Position numbers and translations under genes: made by a program. DNA of 64,000 bases. Source: Alphaproteobacteria bacterium (GTDB taxonomy: Bacteria; Pseudomonadota; Alphaproteobacteria; UBA7985; JAUIBT01). Positions within the stretch are counted from its first letter, which is position 1; the number at the start of each line of letters is the position of its first letter. Shown here one piece after another: positions 13,001 through 21,119 of this stretch. Below the pieces are notes generated by a model that was given only the letters and a program-made list of their open reading frames with translations, ran no database searches and had not been told where the DNA came from. The DNA lies in contig JAUIBT010000002.1 in NCBI GenBank assembly GCA_030428255.1, positions 144,859 through 208,858 of the forward strand, read 5' to 3'.

Positions 13001-13826
13001 TGACGTGATCGCTTTGCAGCAGCATTCGAAGGGCCAGTACCTCGTGTTCGAGCTTTGCGATCCTTTGTTGGGCACTTTTCAGTCGATGCCCGAGCGGCTC
13101 GACGCCAACGATGCCCTCGGTCTCGCCGTACACAAAACAGTCGAAGACATTCGGCCCGGGGCCAAAATGTTTGGCACGTTCCATGTGATTTTGGTGCAAG
13201 TAGAAGCGGTTGAGGCCATCAAAATAGACGAACGCATAGCCCAATTGCAGCAGCAGTGATTCCCACTTGGCATGGGTCTGGGTCGGATCTCCTGGCTCGG
13301 TTGCCTCGATGACGACGATCCACGGTCGCACCTGTCCAGTCCAACTTTCAAGAACGGCCTTTTCCATCCCTTCGACATCGATCTTTAGCCAATGAATATC
13401 CTTTCCTTCGACCCCGGCGAACACCTGATCTAAGGTCAAGGTCTCAACCGAAATCGCCGTGAACGACAACCCGGCCTCGATGTGGCGCAAATGGGTTTCT
13501 TTGGCCCCTGTGCTCAGCCCGGTACTGCTTTCGTCTCCCTCATAGAAAGTGATGGGACCAGGCGCCGTCGTGACCGCTGCTTGCAGCACCAACTCGTCCG
13601 GTCGCGCCGAGCGCAGCGCGGCTGCTTTTTCGGGAGAGGGATCGACATGAACCCCCCGCCAGCCGCATTTGTAAAAGCCATAGCTCACGCTGCAAATTAT
13701 TGGATCGTGAGCTCCAATATCAACATAGCACCCCAATTCGATGTCATGAAGCGCGCGATTCAAAATAACGTCTTCGAAATTTTGCGCAAAAGCCTCAAAC
13801 GGCTTATGTGGACTTGGTTTGGGCAT
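10065..13826 (-). CDS. FkbM methyltransferase - GT4 - GT4 fusion protein
   Basis: A 1253-residue cytoplasmic enzyme with three catalytic modules. Residues 12-235 are an FkbM-family SAM methyltransferase (YVDIGAHDP motif, HWLKIDVEGMEKAVLESW). A short coiled coil (LKSAQQRIAKLEHEVLALR, 249-267) and a basic linker lead to a first GT4 glycosyltransferase, about 405-800 (PPDQSGVADYSAAL, RGESSGTVLDALAYGLPTIV). A second GT4 covers about 843-1230 (DHRTGIQRTLRAQLLG, FLAVGSVCPRRGYEQLLPAF, SRGEGFGLPLVEAAAHGLPI). It should add two sugars and methylate the glycan, perhaps as a chain-length cap; that role is inference. It is divergent from the polysaccharide operon. A TATAAT on its strand (13842-13847) lies just upstream. 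Confidence 0.92.
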   Translation of the reverse strand: MPKPSPHKPFEAFAQNFEDVILNRALHDIELGCYVDIGAHDPIICSVSYGFYKCGWRGVHVDPSPEKAAALRSARPDELVLQAAVTTAPGPITFYEGDESSTGLSTGAKETHLRHIEAGLSFTAISVETLTLDQVFAGVEGKDIHWLKIDVEGMEKAVLESWTGQVRPWIVVIEATEPGDPTQTHAKWESLLLQLGYAFVYFDGLNRFYLHQNHMERAKHFGPGPNVFDCFVYGETEGIVGVEPLGHRLKSAQQRIAKLEHEVLALRMLLQSDHVKARHLPKLVRHLGRQHPGQVSGASAPQRRGRGVVRGLASWISADQNSLRYNLGRAAARRLLLLLRKHKGLHAIITEKVLATPALHRLANHFLAPQTSSHEAIEAGTNEQLAGLRLRIAAGGLPKHRPADLTKPRMAFVTPLPPDQSGVADYSAALLPSLAQYYEIDGVVQGDPAAVHSCDGLRRVISTADFRACAFDYDRIVYNIGNAHFHTDAFALSKEFPGILLMHGTFLGEITLALASDPSRSGYANNALWEEGGYAALQQRYSKDGTAKVCQHYPMLFSLAKFAQGVLTTNHHALAGLRSIWNGSKEIPLAQVQLGRQPAPISDKAAARERLGLAQDAFVVGCFGYLVPTKSNQAVLDAFIAAGLLADDLSSHLFFVGSCLKASMAPNLDTANGRASITGYVDEAVYRDYLAAADIAVQLRSSSRGESSGTVLDALAYGLPTIVNANGSLAELPDGVVIKVPDGFDTSQLADAIQRLHRDEALRQSLSQEARAYLERAYNPNTVAALYHSKIEELVAQARPENSLPRIAEHARKTLSSTPTDEAVAQAARALVDGRTFPVPARRLLFDVTGIALLDHRTGIQRTLRAQLLGLFASPPPGFLIEPVRLIPTPTGVELVFARKFAAEFLGLAKAKLPDLTVDLHAGDVFFGADFNPLLVPIAAQQGLFQDMRAKSMGVYFTIYDVLPIDHPEYFPPETSGFHTTWLRTIAGCSDGLICISHTVRQQTESWLEQTVSPAPTLRLAAAPLGYDIDKSQPTSGMPSDADEVLGAVKGKLTFLAVGSVCPRRGYEQLLPAFEQLWDEGQDVNLVIVGSALWPERSAEDRRIIPQVEAALNACEERGKRLFWLQGISDEYLQAMYESADVFITASRGEGFGLPLVEAAAHGLPIIARDIPVFREIAGEKGAYYFSGSTPQDLALAIQDWQALFAKREHPRSDSIQGYTWGNNRKALLAAMGLPDEQQQRPQGTTAQVAAMP

Positions 13827-14261
13827 GTTAAATACCTGATAATTATATATTTATTGCAAGAAACCTGAGATGTAACCATCGAGTTTGTCAAGCAAATTTA
13901 CTCAAATGCGCGGCCACCCCGGCGATCCCCAATCCACCTTACCCTTCATTGGTCTCACCCTAAGACTTTTAAAATGATATATGTTTGGGCATAAATAGAA
14001 GACGCGCTAAGGTTGGCAGACCGACAAGCCGAGATAATCACCTACCCTTGCTCGACATCGCCCTACGGTGTGCGGCGTAATACCTGCGACACATGCTAGA
14101 ATCGACCCATAATTGTGAGTGAACTTTCGTTTTGCATATATCTTGCTAGCGATTGTGATACCTTTTTTACGCTCAATCTACAAAACCCGCACAGCAAGCC
14201 TGAAACCTAAGCACTTAATCTTATATAACTAAAACCTCAAAACCTTGGCGGGGCTGCTTGT
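13827..14261. promoter_or_regulatory. AT-rich divergent intergenic region of the polysaccharide locus
   Basis: This 435-bp gap holds no convincing gene. It is much richer in A/T than the flanks. It carries a TATAAT on the minus strand at 13842-13847 and a TTGACA on the minus strand at 13886-13891, although these two are not spaced as one promoter. On the plus strand there are TTGCAT, TTGCTA and TATAACT stretches before 14262. It should contain the promoters of both divergent transcripts, but I cannot place the start sites. Confidence 0.5.
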
Positions 14262-14918
14262 ATGAACGTCGGACATAGTCTTCGTTCTTTCGATATTTGT
14301 TTTGCCGTGATCGGCCTCGTTCTGGGCGCGCCGCTGTTGGCGGGGCTGTGCCTAGTATCCTGGCTGGACACGCGCGCCGCGCCGATCATCATTCAGCAAA
14401 GGCTGGGGCGCGACCAGCGCAAGTTCGGACTCTTGAAGTTTCGCACCTTGTCTGCGGGCGCGCCCTTGTGGCCCGCGGAATTTGTACCCTCCAACCATGT
14501 CAGCAGGATCGGCCGGATCATGCGTGCGGCAAAGTTGGACGAGCTGCCGCAACTGTGGAACATCCTGGTCGGCGACATGAGTTTTGTCGGCCCTCGCCCG
14601 AGCCTGTTGAGCTATGAGCTGTTGATCGACGAACGGGCCAAGCGCGAGGTGTACCGGGTACGGCCTGGGTTGACGGGTGCTGGCCAAGTCTGTGGGGTCA
14701 CGATGGCGCGACCAATTCTGCTGGCGCGCCTAGACGCCCGGCTGGTGCAATCGATGGGCCTTCGCAGTTATTTCAAGTACATCGCCTTGACCTTAGCGGG
14801 CCATGGCTTTGGGGACGCACTCGGCCAGCGCGCTGGAGGCCTGGCTCTCACTCGAGAGCAGCAGCCCGCCAGAATGCCAGTTTCGATAATCAGCCGCAAA
14901 AAGACCGCTGCACTATGA
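14262..14918 (+). CDS. undecaprenyl-phosphate sugar phosphotransferase (initiating transferase)
   Basis: Bacterial sugar transferase of the PF02397 type, which moves a sugar-1-phosphate from a nucleotide sugar to undecaprenyl phosphate and so starts repeat-unit assembly. One membrane segment lies near the N-terminus (ICFAVIGLVLGAPLLAGLCL). The core follows, with QQRLGRDQRKFGLLKFRT, RIMRAAKLDELPQLWNIL and GDMSFVGPRPSL, then RPGLTGAGQV. At 218 residues it is the short, monotopic form (PglC/WcaJ C-terminal half) without the extra membrane domain. It is the first gene of the plus-strand run and overlaps manC by 4 bp. The sugar transferred is not deducible. Confidence 0.9.
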   Translation: MNVGHSLRSFDICFAVIGLVLGAPLLAGLCLVSWLDTRAAPIIIQQRLGRDQRKFGLLKFRTLSAGAPLWPAEFVPSNHVSRIGRIMRAAKLDELPQLWNILVGDMSFVGPRPSLLSYELLIDERAKREVYRVRPGLTGAGQVCGVTMARPILLARLDARLVQSMGLRSYFKYIALTLAGHGFGDALGQRAGGLALTREQQPARMPVSIISRKKTAAL

Positions 14919-16360
14919 TGATCCCCGTTTTGCTTTCTGGAGGGACGGGAACCCGACTTTGGCCCATGTCGCGCCAAGCCCTGCCGAAGCCCTTTATGAA
15001 GCTGACGTCGAACGGCACCTTGCTTAAACACGCCTATGAGCGCGCCACATCAGCCCTGCAGGCCTGCGGTCGAGCGCCAGGTGAGATCGTGTCGGTGACC
15101 AACCGCGACTATTACTTTTTGAGTAAAGAGGAGTGGCGAAAAACCGACCTGACTCGAAACTGGACAAGCAGCTTCCTGCTGGAGCCAGAAGGGCGCAACA
15201 CCGCCCCGGCCATAGCTTTGGCAGCTCACTACGTGCAAGCGAAGTACGGTCCAGAGGCCAAAGTGCTGGTGTTGGCGGCCGATCATTTGGTGACGGACCA
15301 ACACGCCTTTAACGAGGCGGTGCACCGCGCCGTGGCTCTGGCCGACAAAGGCTTCTTGGTGACCTTCGGCATCCAGCCAGACAGCCCCCACCAAGGATAT
15401 GGCTATATCGAAGCGGGGGCGGCGCTGCCCGGCGGCCACACCGTGAAACGCTTTGTCGAAAAACCGTCGCGCGCGACAGCCGAAGCCTACTTGCAAAAGG
15501 GCGGCTTCTTTTGGAATTCGGGCATTTTTTGCTTTCAAGCCGGCGTCATGCTCGCGCAGTTGGAACAACACGCGCCGGTGGTGTCTCAAACAGCGGAACG
15601 CTGTTGGCAGGCGAGCTGGGCGCAAGGTGCCGCCGCGCCAAGCATGATAGAGCTGGCAGCAGACGAATTTGAGAAGATCCCCGCTGGTTCGATCGACTAC
15701 GCGCTGTTTGAGCACTCCTTAGACATGGCAGTGGTGCCCGCAGATATCGGTTGGAGCGATGTGGGCTCTTGGGACGCGGTCAAGGCTTTGGTCGAGCCCG
15801 ATCAGGAGCAAAACAGAGCCGTCGGCGAGGCCCTGTTCGTTGACAGCTCAGAAACCTTCGTGATGAGCGAGGATCGCATTGTGGTGGCGCTTGGGGTCAA
15901 CGACCTGACCATCATCGACACCCGCGATGCTTTGTTGGTGGCGCGCCAAGACAAAATGCAGCAAGTGCGCCAAGTCGTTGATGCCCTTAAAGAACGCGAA
16001 CACGACTCCTATAAAGAACATACAACCGTGCGGCGCCCTTGGGGCAGCTATACTGTGCTGGAGCGTGGTACGGGCTTCAAGATCAAGCGGATCGAAGTCA
16101 AGCCTGGCGGGCAACTCAGCCTGCAAAGCCATGAGCACCGCAGCGAGCATTGGGTCGTTGTCTGTGGTCGCGCCCACGTCGTAAACGGTGAGCGCGAGTA
16201 TGTTATCGAAAAGAACGAGTCCACCTATGTGCAGGCAGGATCGGTTCATCGACTAGAAAACAAAACGCAAGACGATTTGATTTTGATCGAGGTACAAAGC
16301 GGTGATTATTTAGGGGAAGACGACATAACGCGCTTTGATGATGAATACGGACGAACATGA
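14915..16360 (+). CDS. manC: mannose-1-phosphate guanylyltransferase / mannose-6-phosphate isomerase
   Basis: Makes GDP-mannose from mannose-1-phosphate and GTP. In this two-domain type the C-terminal cupin can also interconvert fructose-6-P and mannose-6-P. The nucleotidyltransferase signature GGTGTRLWPMSR and PKPF open the protein. FVEKPSRATAEAYL and FFWNSGIFCF follow, then SIDYALFEHS. The cupin (about 350-475) shows RRPWGSYTVLERG, GGQLSLQSHEHRSEHW and an EVQSGDYLGEDDI end. Length of 481 is normal. It is coupled to the sugar transferase upstream and the ABC permease downstream by 4-bp overlaps, and feeds gmd in the same run. Confidence 0.95.
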   Translation: MMIPVLLSGGTGTRLWPMSRQALPKPFMKLTSNGTLLKHAYERATSALQACGRAPGEIVSVTNRDYYFLSKEEWRKTDLTRNWTSSFLLEPEGRNTAPAIALAAHYVQAKYGPEAKVLVLAADHLVTDQHAFNEAVHRAVALADKGFLVTFGIQPDSPHQGYGYIEAGAALPGGHTVKRFVEKPSRATAEAYLQKGGFFWNSGIFCFQAGVMLAQLEQHAPVVSQTAERCWQASWAQGAAAPSMIELAADEFEKIPAGSIDYALFEHSLDMAVVPADIGWSDVGSWDAVKALVEPDQEQNRAVGEALFVDSSETFVMSEDRIVVALGVNDLTIIDTRDALLVARQDKMQQVRQVVDALKEREHDSYKEHTTVRRPWGSYTVLERGTGFKIKRIEVKPGGQLSLQSHEHRSEHWVVVCGRAHVVNGEREYVIEKNESTYVQAGSVHRLENKTQDDLILIEVQSGDYLGEDDITRFDDEYGRT

Positions 16361-17157
16361 TTGGCAATACGATAATCAAATCTTTGTGGAAGTACAAAGG
16401 ATTTGTATATTTCAGCGCGCTTAGAGAGTTCCAAATTCGTTATAATGGCACAATTCTGGGCGTTATTTGGGCGGTGCTACAGCCACTTTCAATCGTTTTC
16501 ATCTATACCGTTATCTTTGGCGAGCTCTTATCTACTAGAATTGCGGGCGACACCCAAATATACCATTATAGTATTTATCTATGTTCGGGAATTTTGACCT
16601 GGGGATTGCACGCTGAAATCGTAAATCGCTGCCAAGTCATGTTTCTCGATAATGCGGAAATGATCAAAAAAATCCAATTTCCAAAATCATCACTTCCATT
16701 TATAGCCGTTTTCGTTTCATTAGTGCAATTTTTCATCGTTTCGGTGATATTTATATTATTTTTACTCTTAGCGAACGCCTTTCCCGGGTGGCTCTTTTTG
16801 GGCGTGGCGCCCGTTTTGTTGGTGCAACTGATATTCTCGGTGTCATTGGGGACAATCCTCGGGGTTCTCAATGTCTTTTTCCGCGATATCGGTCAGATGA
16901 CTTTGATCGTGTTGCAGCTTTGGTATTGGGCAACGCCAATTGTCTACCCGCTTGATATCTTGCCAACTTGGCTTAAGCCCTGGATGAGCTTAAACCCCAT
17001 GTTTCATATCATGAATGGATATCAAAGAGTCTTTGCAAGCCAGCAATGGCCGAATTTCAGTGGCTTGGCGGTGGTGTTCCTGCTGTCGGTGGCTATGAGC
17101 CTCGTCGCCATCTGGCTGTTTCGTCGTCTGAGCGGCGACATTGTGGACGAGCTATAG
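16357..17157 (+). CDS. polysaccharide ABC exporter permease (Wzm/KpsM-like)
   Basis: Membrane subunit of an ABC-2 type exporter for lipid-linked glycan. It has 266 residues and about six hydrophobic segments. The family start LREFQIRYNGTILGVIWAVL is present, followed by VFIYTVIFGELL. A conserved cytoplasmic part reads RDIGQMTLIVLQLWYWATPI and the end is WLFRRLSGDIVDEL. Base composition of the first 450 bp is strikingly AT-rich compared with the neighbours, which suggests recent transfer. It abuts the ATPase gene without a gap and overlaps manC by 4 bp. Confidence 0.93.
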   Translation: MIGNTIIKSLWKYKGFVYFSALREFQIRYNGTILGVIWAVLQPLSIVFIYTVIFGELLSTRIAGDTQIYHYSIYLCSGILTWGLHAEIVNRCQVMFLDNAEMIKKIQFPKSSLPFIAVFVSLVQFFIVSVIFILFLLLANAFPGWLFLGVAPVLLVQLIFSVSLGTILGVLNVFFRDIGQMTLIVLQLWYWATPIVYPLDILPTWLKPWMSLNPMFHIMNGYQRVFASQQWPNFSGLAVVFLLSVAMSLVAIWLFRRLSGDIVDEL

Positions 17158-17868
17158 ATGGCAGTTGTATTGACGGTCAAAGACCTGGCCAAAGCCTACA
17201 AGGTCTATCCTCAGCCATCTGCGCGCTTGCTGGAGTGGTGCCTGCCGTTCGCGGGCCCACAGCACACTCTGGAGTGGATCCTGAACGACATTAATTTTTC
17301 GCTGATGGCAGGCGAAGTCGTCGGCATAAGCGGGACCAATGGCGTCGGCAAGTCGACACTGCTCAAAATTATCTTGGGCACCGTGCGACCAACCCGAGGG
17401 CGGGTCACTGTCGCGGGCCGCGTGGCCGGCATGCTTGATCTGGGTCTGGGATTTCATCCGCAACTCACCGGGCGGCAGAACCTCTATCTGGCGGGTCAAC
17501 TGTTGGGATTGAGCCTGGGCGACATGCGTGCTCTCTTGCCTTCGATCATTAACTTTTCAGAATTGGGCGAGGTGATTGACCGCCCGCTACGGGTCTATTC
17601 ATCAGGCATGCGGCTTCGGCTTGGGTTTGCCATTTCGACCGCAGTGCGCCCAAGCGTTTTCGTCGTTGATGAGGTGTTTTCCGTTGGCGACGAACAGTTT
17701 CAAGCCAAGTGCTTTGACCGGATCGACCAGTTCCAAAAGCAAGGAACCGCAATGCTGCTGGTCAGCCACGACGCGGCAACTGTCGCCAGGCACTGTGATC
17801 GAACCTTTGAATTGCGCGAGGGATTGTTGCATGCTGACCCGCTATCATCCGCCCTACCCTCGCATTAA
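17158..17868 (+). CDS. polysaccharide ABC exporter ATPase (Wzt/KpsT-like)
   Basis: ATP-binding partner of the upstream permease. Walker A is GTNGVGKST, the signature is YSSGMRLRLGFA and Walker B is VFVVDEVFSVGD, with the switch His in LLVSHDAATVARHCD. At 236 residues it has only the nucleotide-binding domain and lacks the C-terminal glycan-binding domain found in Wzt proteins that read a capped chain end. It therefore resembles KpsT or teichoic-acid TagH core units more than O9a Wzt. It starts directly at the permease stop, so translation is likely coupled. Confidence 0.93.
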   Translation: MAVVLTVKDLAKAYKVYPQPSARLLEWCLPFAGPQHTLEWILNDINFSLMAGEVVGISGTNGVGKSTLLKIILGTVRPTRGRVTVAGRVAGMLDLGLGFHPQLTGRQNLYLAGQLLGLSLGDMRALLPSIINFSELGEVIDRPLRVYSSGMRLRLGFAISTAVRPSVFVVDEVFSVGDEQFQAKCFDRIDQFQKQGTAMLLVSHDAATVARHCDRTFELREGLLHADPLSSALPSH

Positions 17869-17886
17869 GAGATTGACGACGTTCGC

Positions 17887-18924
17887 GTGAAAACAGCTCT
17901 CATAACCGGCATCACAGGCCAAGACGGCGCTTACCTTGCTCAGCTCTTGCTGGCCAAAGGCTATCGTGTCTTTGGGGCCTACAGGCGCAGCAGTTCGACG
18001 AATTTTTGGCGCATCCAAGAGCTGGGGATCGCGCACCACGAGCGGCTTCACTTGGTCGAATTCGATCTAACAGACCTAGGCTGCGCAGTACGATTGCTTG
18101 AGACGGTCGAGCCGGACGAAGTGTATAATCTGGCTGCCCAGAGCTTTGTCGGCGTGTCGTTCGAGCAGCCGCTTGCGACGGCCCAGATTACCGGCATGGG
18201 AGCCGTGACGGTCTTGGAGGCCATCCGCATCGTCAATCCCGCCATCCGCTTCTATCAAGCCAGCACGTCTGAAATGTTCGGCAAGGTGCAGGCTGTGCCA
18301 CAGGACGAATCCACGCCGTTTTACCCGCGCAGCCCCTATGGCGCGGCCAAGCTCTATGCGCATTGGATGACCATCAACTATCGCGAGAGTTATGGGATTT
18401 TCGCTGCCAGCGGCATCTTGTTCAACCATGAATCCCCCCTGCGAGGCCTGGAGTTTGTAACCCGCAAAATCACAGACACTGCCGCTCGCATTGCCTTGGG
18501 CCAGCACGAGGTCCTGGAACTTGGAAACCTGAGTGCAGAACGCGATTGGGGCTTTGCCAAGGACTACGTTGATGGCATGTGGCGCATGTTGCAGGCAGAC
18601 GAACCTGACACCTTTGTGTTGGCAAGCGGCAAACGCCAGACCGTGCGCGATTTTGCTCGCTTCGCCTTCCGGGAAGCAGGCATAAAGCTCGAGTTTCGCG
18701 GAAACGGCGTGGAGGAGATCGGCGTCGATGCCAATACAGGAAAGACGCGGCTGAAGGTTTCAGAGAAATTTTTCCGCCCGGCCGAAGTGCAGCTCTTGCT
18801 CGGCGACGCCTCCAAGGCAGAGGCCAAGCTCGGCTGGAAAGCGACCACCACCTTAAAAGAGCTTTGCACTATGATGGTTTCCGCTGACCTGCAGCGCGTC
18901 CGCTCCGGCCATGCTTCGTTTTAG
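17887..18924 (+). CDS. gmd: GDP-mannose 4,6-dehydratase
   Basis: Converts GDP-D-mannose to GDP-4-keto-6-deoxy-mannose, the branch point to GDP-fucose, GDP-rhamnose, perosamine or 6-deoxytalose. The extended-SDR nucleotide motif [12 protein letters not shown] is at the N-terminus. The catalytic parts STSEMFG and [10 protein letters not shown] are present, as are the substrate loop NHESPLRG and [14 protein letters not shown]. It starts with GTG, 18 bp after the ATPase stop, and has the normal length of 345. No obvious second enzyme (reductase, epimerase-reductase or aminotransferase) follows in this window, so the final sugar cannot be named. Confidence 0.94.
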   Translation: MKTALITGITGQDGAYLAQLLLAKGYRVFGAYRRSSSTNFWRIQELGIAHHERLHLVEFDLTDLGCAVRLLETVEPDEVYNLAAQSFVGVSFEQPLATAQITGMGAVTVLEAIRIVNPAIRFYQASTSEMFGKVQAVPQDESTPFYPRSPYGAAKLYAHWMTINYRESYGIFAASGILFNHESPLRGLEFVTRKITDTAARIALGQHEVLELGNLSAERDWGFAKDYVDGMWRMLQADEPDTFVLASGKRQTVRDFARFAFREAGIKLEFRGNGVEEIGVDANTGKTRLKVSEKFFRPAEVQLLLGDASKAEAKLGWKATTTLKELCTMMVSADLQRVRSGHASF

Positions 18925-19002
18925 CCCGCGTTGGATTTCGCATGCGGTTGTTGCCTGCCGTGAGCAAGCTGGCGCGTACTTCGGCTATCGCGAGGTACGG
19001 TC

Positions 19003-20160
19003 TTGAAGGTCTTGTTGGCCATAGATGCGGTGAAGCACCCGCTGACGGGGATCGGCCGCTACACCTACGAGCTGGCCGCGGGGTTGGAGCGGCGCGGCCT
19101 TGAAAGCTTACGCTTCTTGCAGGGTGCGCGGGTCTCGCAAAGCCTAGCGAGCCAAGTTGGCGAAGCGCAGGCTGGGCTGGCAGGCACGTCCGCGCTTTCG
19201 GCCAGCGTGAAAGCAGGCCTGCGGCGGGTTCCGGGGCTGGCGCCTCTGCGAACAGCCATTGAGCAGTGGCGCATGAGCCAAGCGCAGCAAGCCTATGAGG
19301 ATCACATTTTCCACGGCCCGAACTACGCCATCCCAGCGCACATCGGCCCCAGCGTCGTGACGATCCACGATCTATCAGTCTTCAAGATGCCGGAGAGTCA
19401 TCCCGCCGATCGCGTCAAGAAAGTTAGACGCCAAATTGAGGAGGCGATCAAGCGCGCCTCGGCTGTGATTACCGATACGCAGTTTACGCGCCAAGAGGTG
19501 ATCGACTTCTTCGCGCTGCCGCCGGCGCGGGTTCACGCGGTTCATTTGGCCAGTTCACAGGATTTCTATCCGCGCGATGTGGTTGACCTTGCCCCGGCGC
19601 TTCGCGCGCTGGACTTGGAGCCGGGCGGTTACACCTTGTTTGTCGGCACCGTTGAGCCACGGAAAAACCTGCAACTCTTGTTGGATGCCTATGCGCGTTT
19701 ACCTCTCGCGGTGCGCTCGCGCTGGCCGCTGGTGATTGCTGGCAGCGCTGGGTGGCGAAGTGGCAAGCTTCACGAGCAAATAGAACGCGCCCGGGCAGAA
19801 GGCTGGCTGAAATACCTGGGCTATGCGCCCCAGGAGCAGCTAGCGCTTGTCGTTGCGGGCGCTCGCCTGTTCGCCTTTCCCTCGCGCTACGAGGGCTTCG
19901 GGCTGCCGGTCTTGGAGGCTGCGGGCTGCGGTGTGCCTGTGATCTGTTCGAATGCCTCTTGTCTGCCAGAGGTTGGGGGCCTGGCCTTTGCCTATCACGA
20001 TCCTGACGATGGTGACGGGCTGTTCGCCCTGCTAGACCAAGGTCTAACGGACACACAGTGGCGCGAGGAGGCAAGCAAGGCTGGCCTACATCGCGCACGG
20101 GCCTTTTCGTGGGATCGCTGCGTCAGCGAAACCATTCTAGTTTATAAAACAGTGTCATAG
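19003..20160 (+). CDS. GT4-family glycosyltransferase
   Basis: Cytoplasmic GT-B fold transferase of 385 residues. The N-terminal half has KHPLTGIGRYTYELAAGL and the acceptor-side HGPNYAIP and VVTIHDLSVF. The C-terminal half has FVGTVEPRKNLQLLLDAYA and the donor-binding RYEGFGLPVLEAAGCGVPVI with its E-x7-E glutamates. It likely transfers mannose or a GDP-linked sugar in this locus; the donor is inferred from context. The start is TTG with GAGGTACGG upstream. It lies 78 bp after gmd. Confidence 0.9.
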   Translation: MKVLLAIDAVKHPLTGIGRYTYELAAGLERRGLESLRFLQGARVSQSLASQVGEAQAGLAGTSALSASVKAGLRRVPGLAPLRTAIEQWRMSQAQQAYEDHIFHGPNYAIPAHIGPSVVTIHDLSVFKMPESHPADRVKKVRRQIEEAIKRASAVITDTQFTRQEVIDFFALPPARVHAVHLASSQDFYPRDVVDLAPALRALDLEPGGYTLFVGTVEPRKNLQLLLDAYARLPLAVRSRWPLVIAGSAGWRSGKLHEQIERARAEGWLKYLGYAPQEQLALVVAGARLFAFPSRYEGFGLPVLEAAGCGVPVICSNASCLPEVGGLAFAYHDPDDGDGLFALLDQGLTDTQWREEASKAGLHRARAFSWDRCVSETILVYKTVS

Positions 20161-20230
20161 CTTATGATCACACAGCGGCTCAACACGGAGAACAGCAAGC
20201 GGCCCGTCGCGTCGAGCGCGCACAATCCTG

Positions 20231-20239
20231 AAAGGAGGT
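20231..20239 (+). promoter_or_regulatory. full-length Shine-Dalgarno sequence
   Basis: AAAGGAGGT matches the 16S anti-Shine-Dalgarno end completely and sits 4 nt before the ATG at 20244. It is much stronger than the sites of the flanking glycosyltransferase genes, so the unknown protein downstream may be made in excess of them. Confidence 0.8.
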
Positions 20240-20243
20240 CGAG

Positions 20244-21092
20244 ATGAGCACCAAAGTTCAAATCGTGGTTGAGGGCCATGACCGGGCGAGCAAGGTGAGC
20301 GCCTTGATGGCAAGTCTGCACAGTCAGCTGCTACCTGGGGTGACGATCAGTTATCTGACCGGTTGCATCGGTGATCCGGGACCAGCCGATTTCCAGGTGT
20401 GGCACTTTGAAGGCGAAAACCATTTTCAGCTTCGCTCGCGCTTGCCCGAGCTGGTTGGGGACTGCGAGTGGGTCGTTCTTCTTGAAGACCACAACGCCAT
20501 TGATGGCGATTGGATCCCTGCGATCTTGGATGCCGTGGACAGGGCACATGCGGATACTCAAATTGTGGTGGGGCCGCTCAGCAACAAGCGCTCAACCGAG
20601 CCTTGGTCTTGGGCGAGTTTTCTTGTGGGTTCAGGCTTACATTGGGCACCGCGCCCGCTGGTACCAATTCCGCCCAATCGTTTCAATTGTGCCATTCGGC
20701 GATCGATCTTCGGCTCCGCTCGCTTGGAGGAAGGTGAGTTTGAATTCCAAACCTTGCCAGGAATGATCGGACAAACCGAACTCGCACCCGATATGGTGGT
20801 CGATCACATTCAGCATCAAACGATAACTTCGGCACTCCAGCATCACTGGTGCAACGGGCGCGCGGCAGCCACTTTGTTTCCGGGCGGTAGGCCCCAAGCG
20901 CTGATGCACATAAAGATCATGGGCACCAAGCGAACCACCGTGGTTAGGGATGCCATACGCGCGCATCCTGAAAGGGCGCAGTTGCCGCCTGGTACAAACG
21001 CGCGGATTTTTTGTTTGTGCCTTATGCACGCCGCTGGCTGCTGGTGGGGAACGACGTTTGGCACTGGTCGCGCCGCTTGGGAGCTTGAATAA
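20244..21092 (+). CDS. unrecognised protein, GT-A glycosyltransferase-like
   Basis: A 282-residue protein I cannot place firmly. The start (KVQIVVEGHDRASKVSALMASL) looks like the first strand of a GT-A (GT2-like) fold. The segment CEWVVLLEDHNAIDGDWIPAI fits where a GT2 enzyme has its metal-binding DxD and following helix, but here reads EDH. A late HIQHQTITSALQHHWCNGRA resembles the His/hydrophobic acceptor helix seen in GT2 proteins. No membrane segment is clear. It sits between two GT4 genes in the polysaccharide run and carries the strongest ribosome site there. A sugar or glycan-modifying transferase is the likeliest role; the family is uncertain. Confidence 0.7.
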   Translation: MSTKVQIVVEGHDRASKVSALMASLHSQLLPGVTISYLTGCIGDPGPADFQVWHFEGENHFQLRSRLPELVGDCEWVVLLEDHNAIDGDWIPAILDAVDRAHADTQIVVGPLSNKRSTEPWSWASFLVGSGLHWAPRPLVPIPPNRFNCAIRRSIFGSARLEEGEFEFQTLPGMIGQTELAPDMVVDHIQHQTITSALQHHWCNGRAAATLFPGGRPQALMHIKIMGTKRTTVVRDAIRAHPERAQLPPGTNARIFCLCLMHAAGCWWGTTFGTGRAAWELE

Positions 21093-21119
21093 GAGCGTGA
21101 GTAGAAGAAAGCCTCGTTT

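Noticed and set aside
13886..13891. TTGACA on the minus strand as the -35 of the fusion-protein gene
   Set aside because: The only good -10 (TATAAT at 13842-13847) is about 40 bp away, too far to pair with it.
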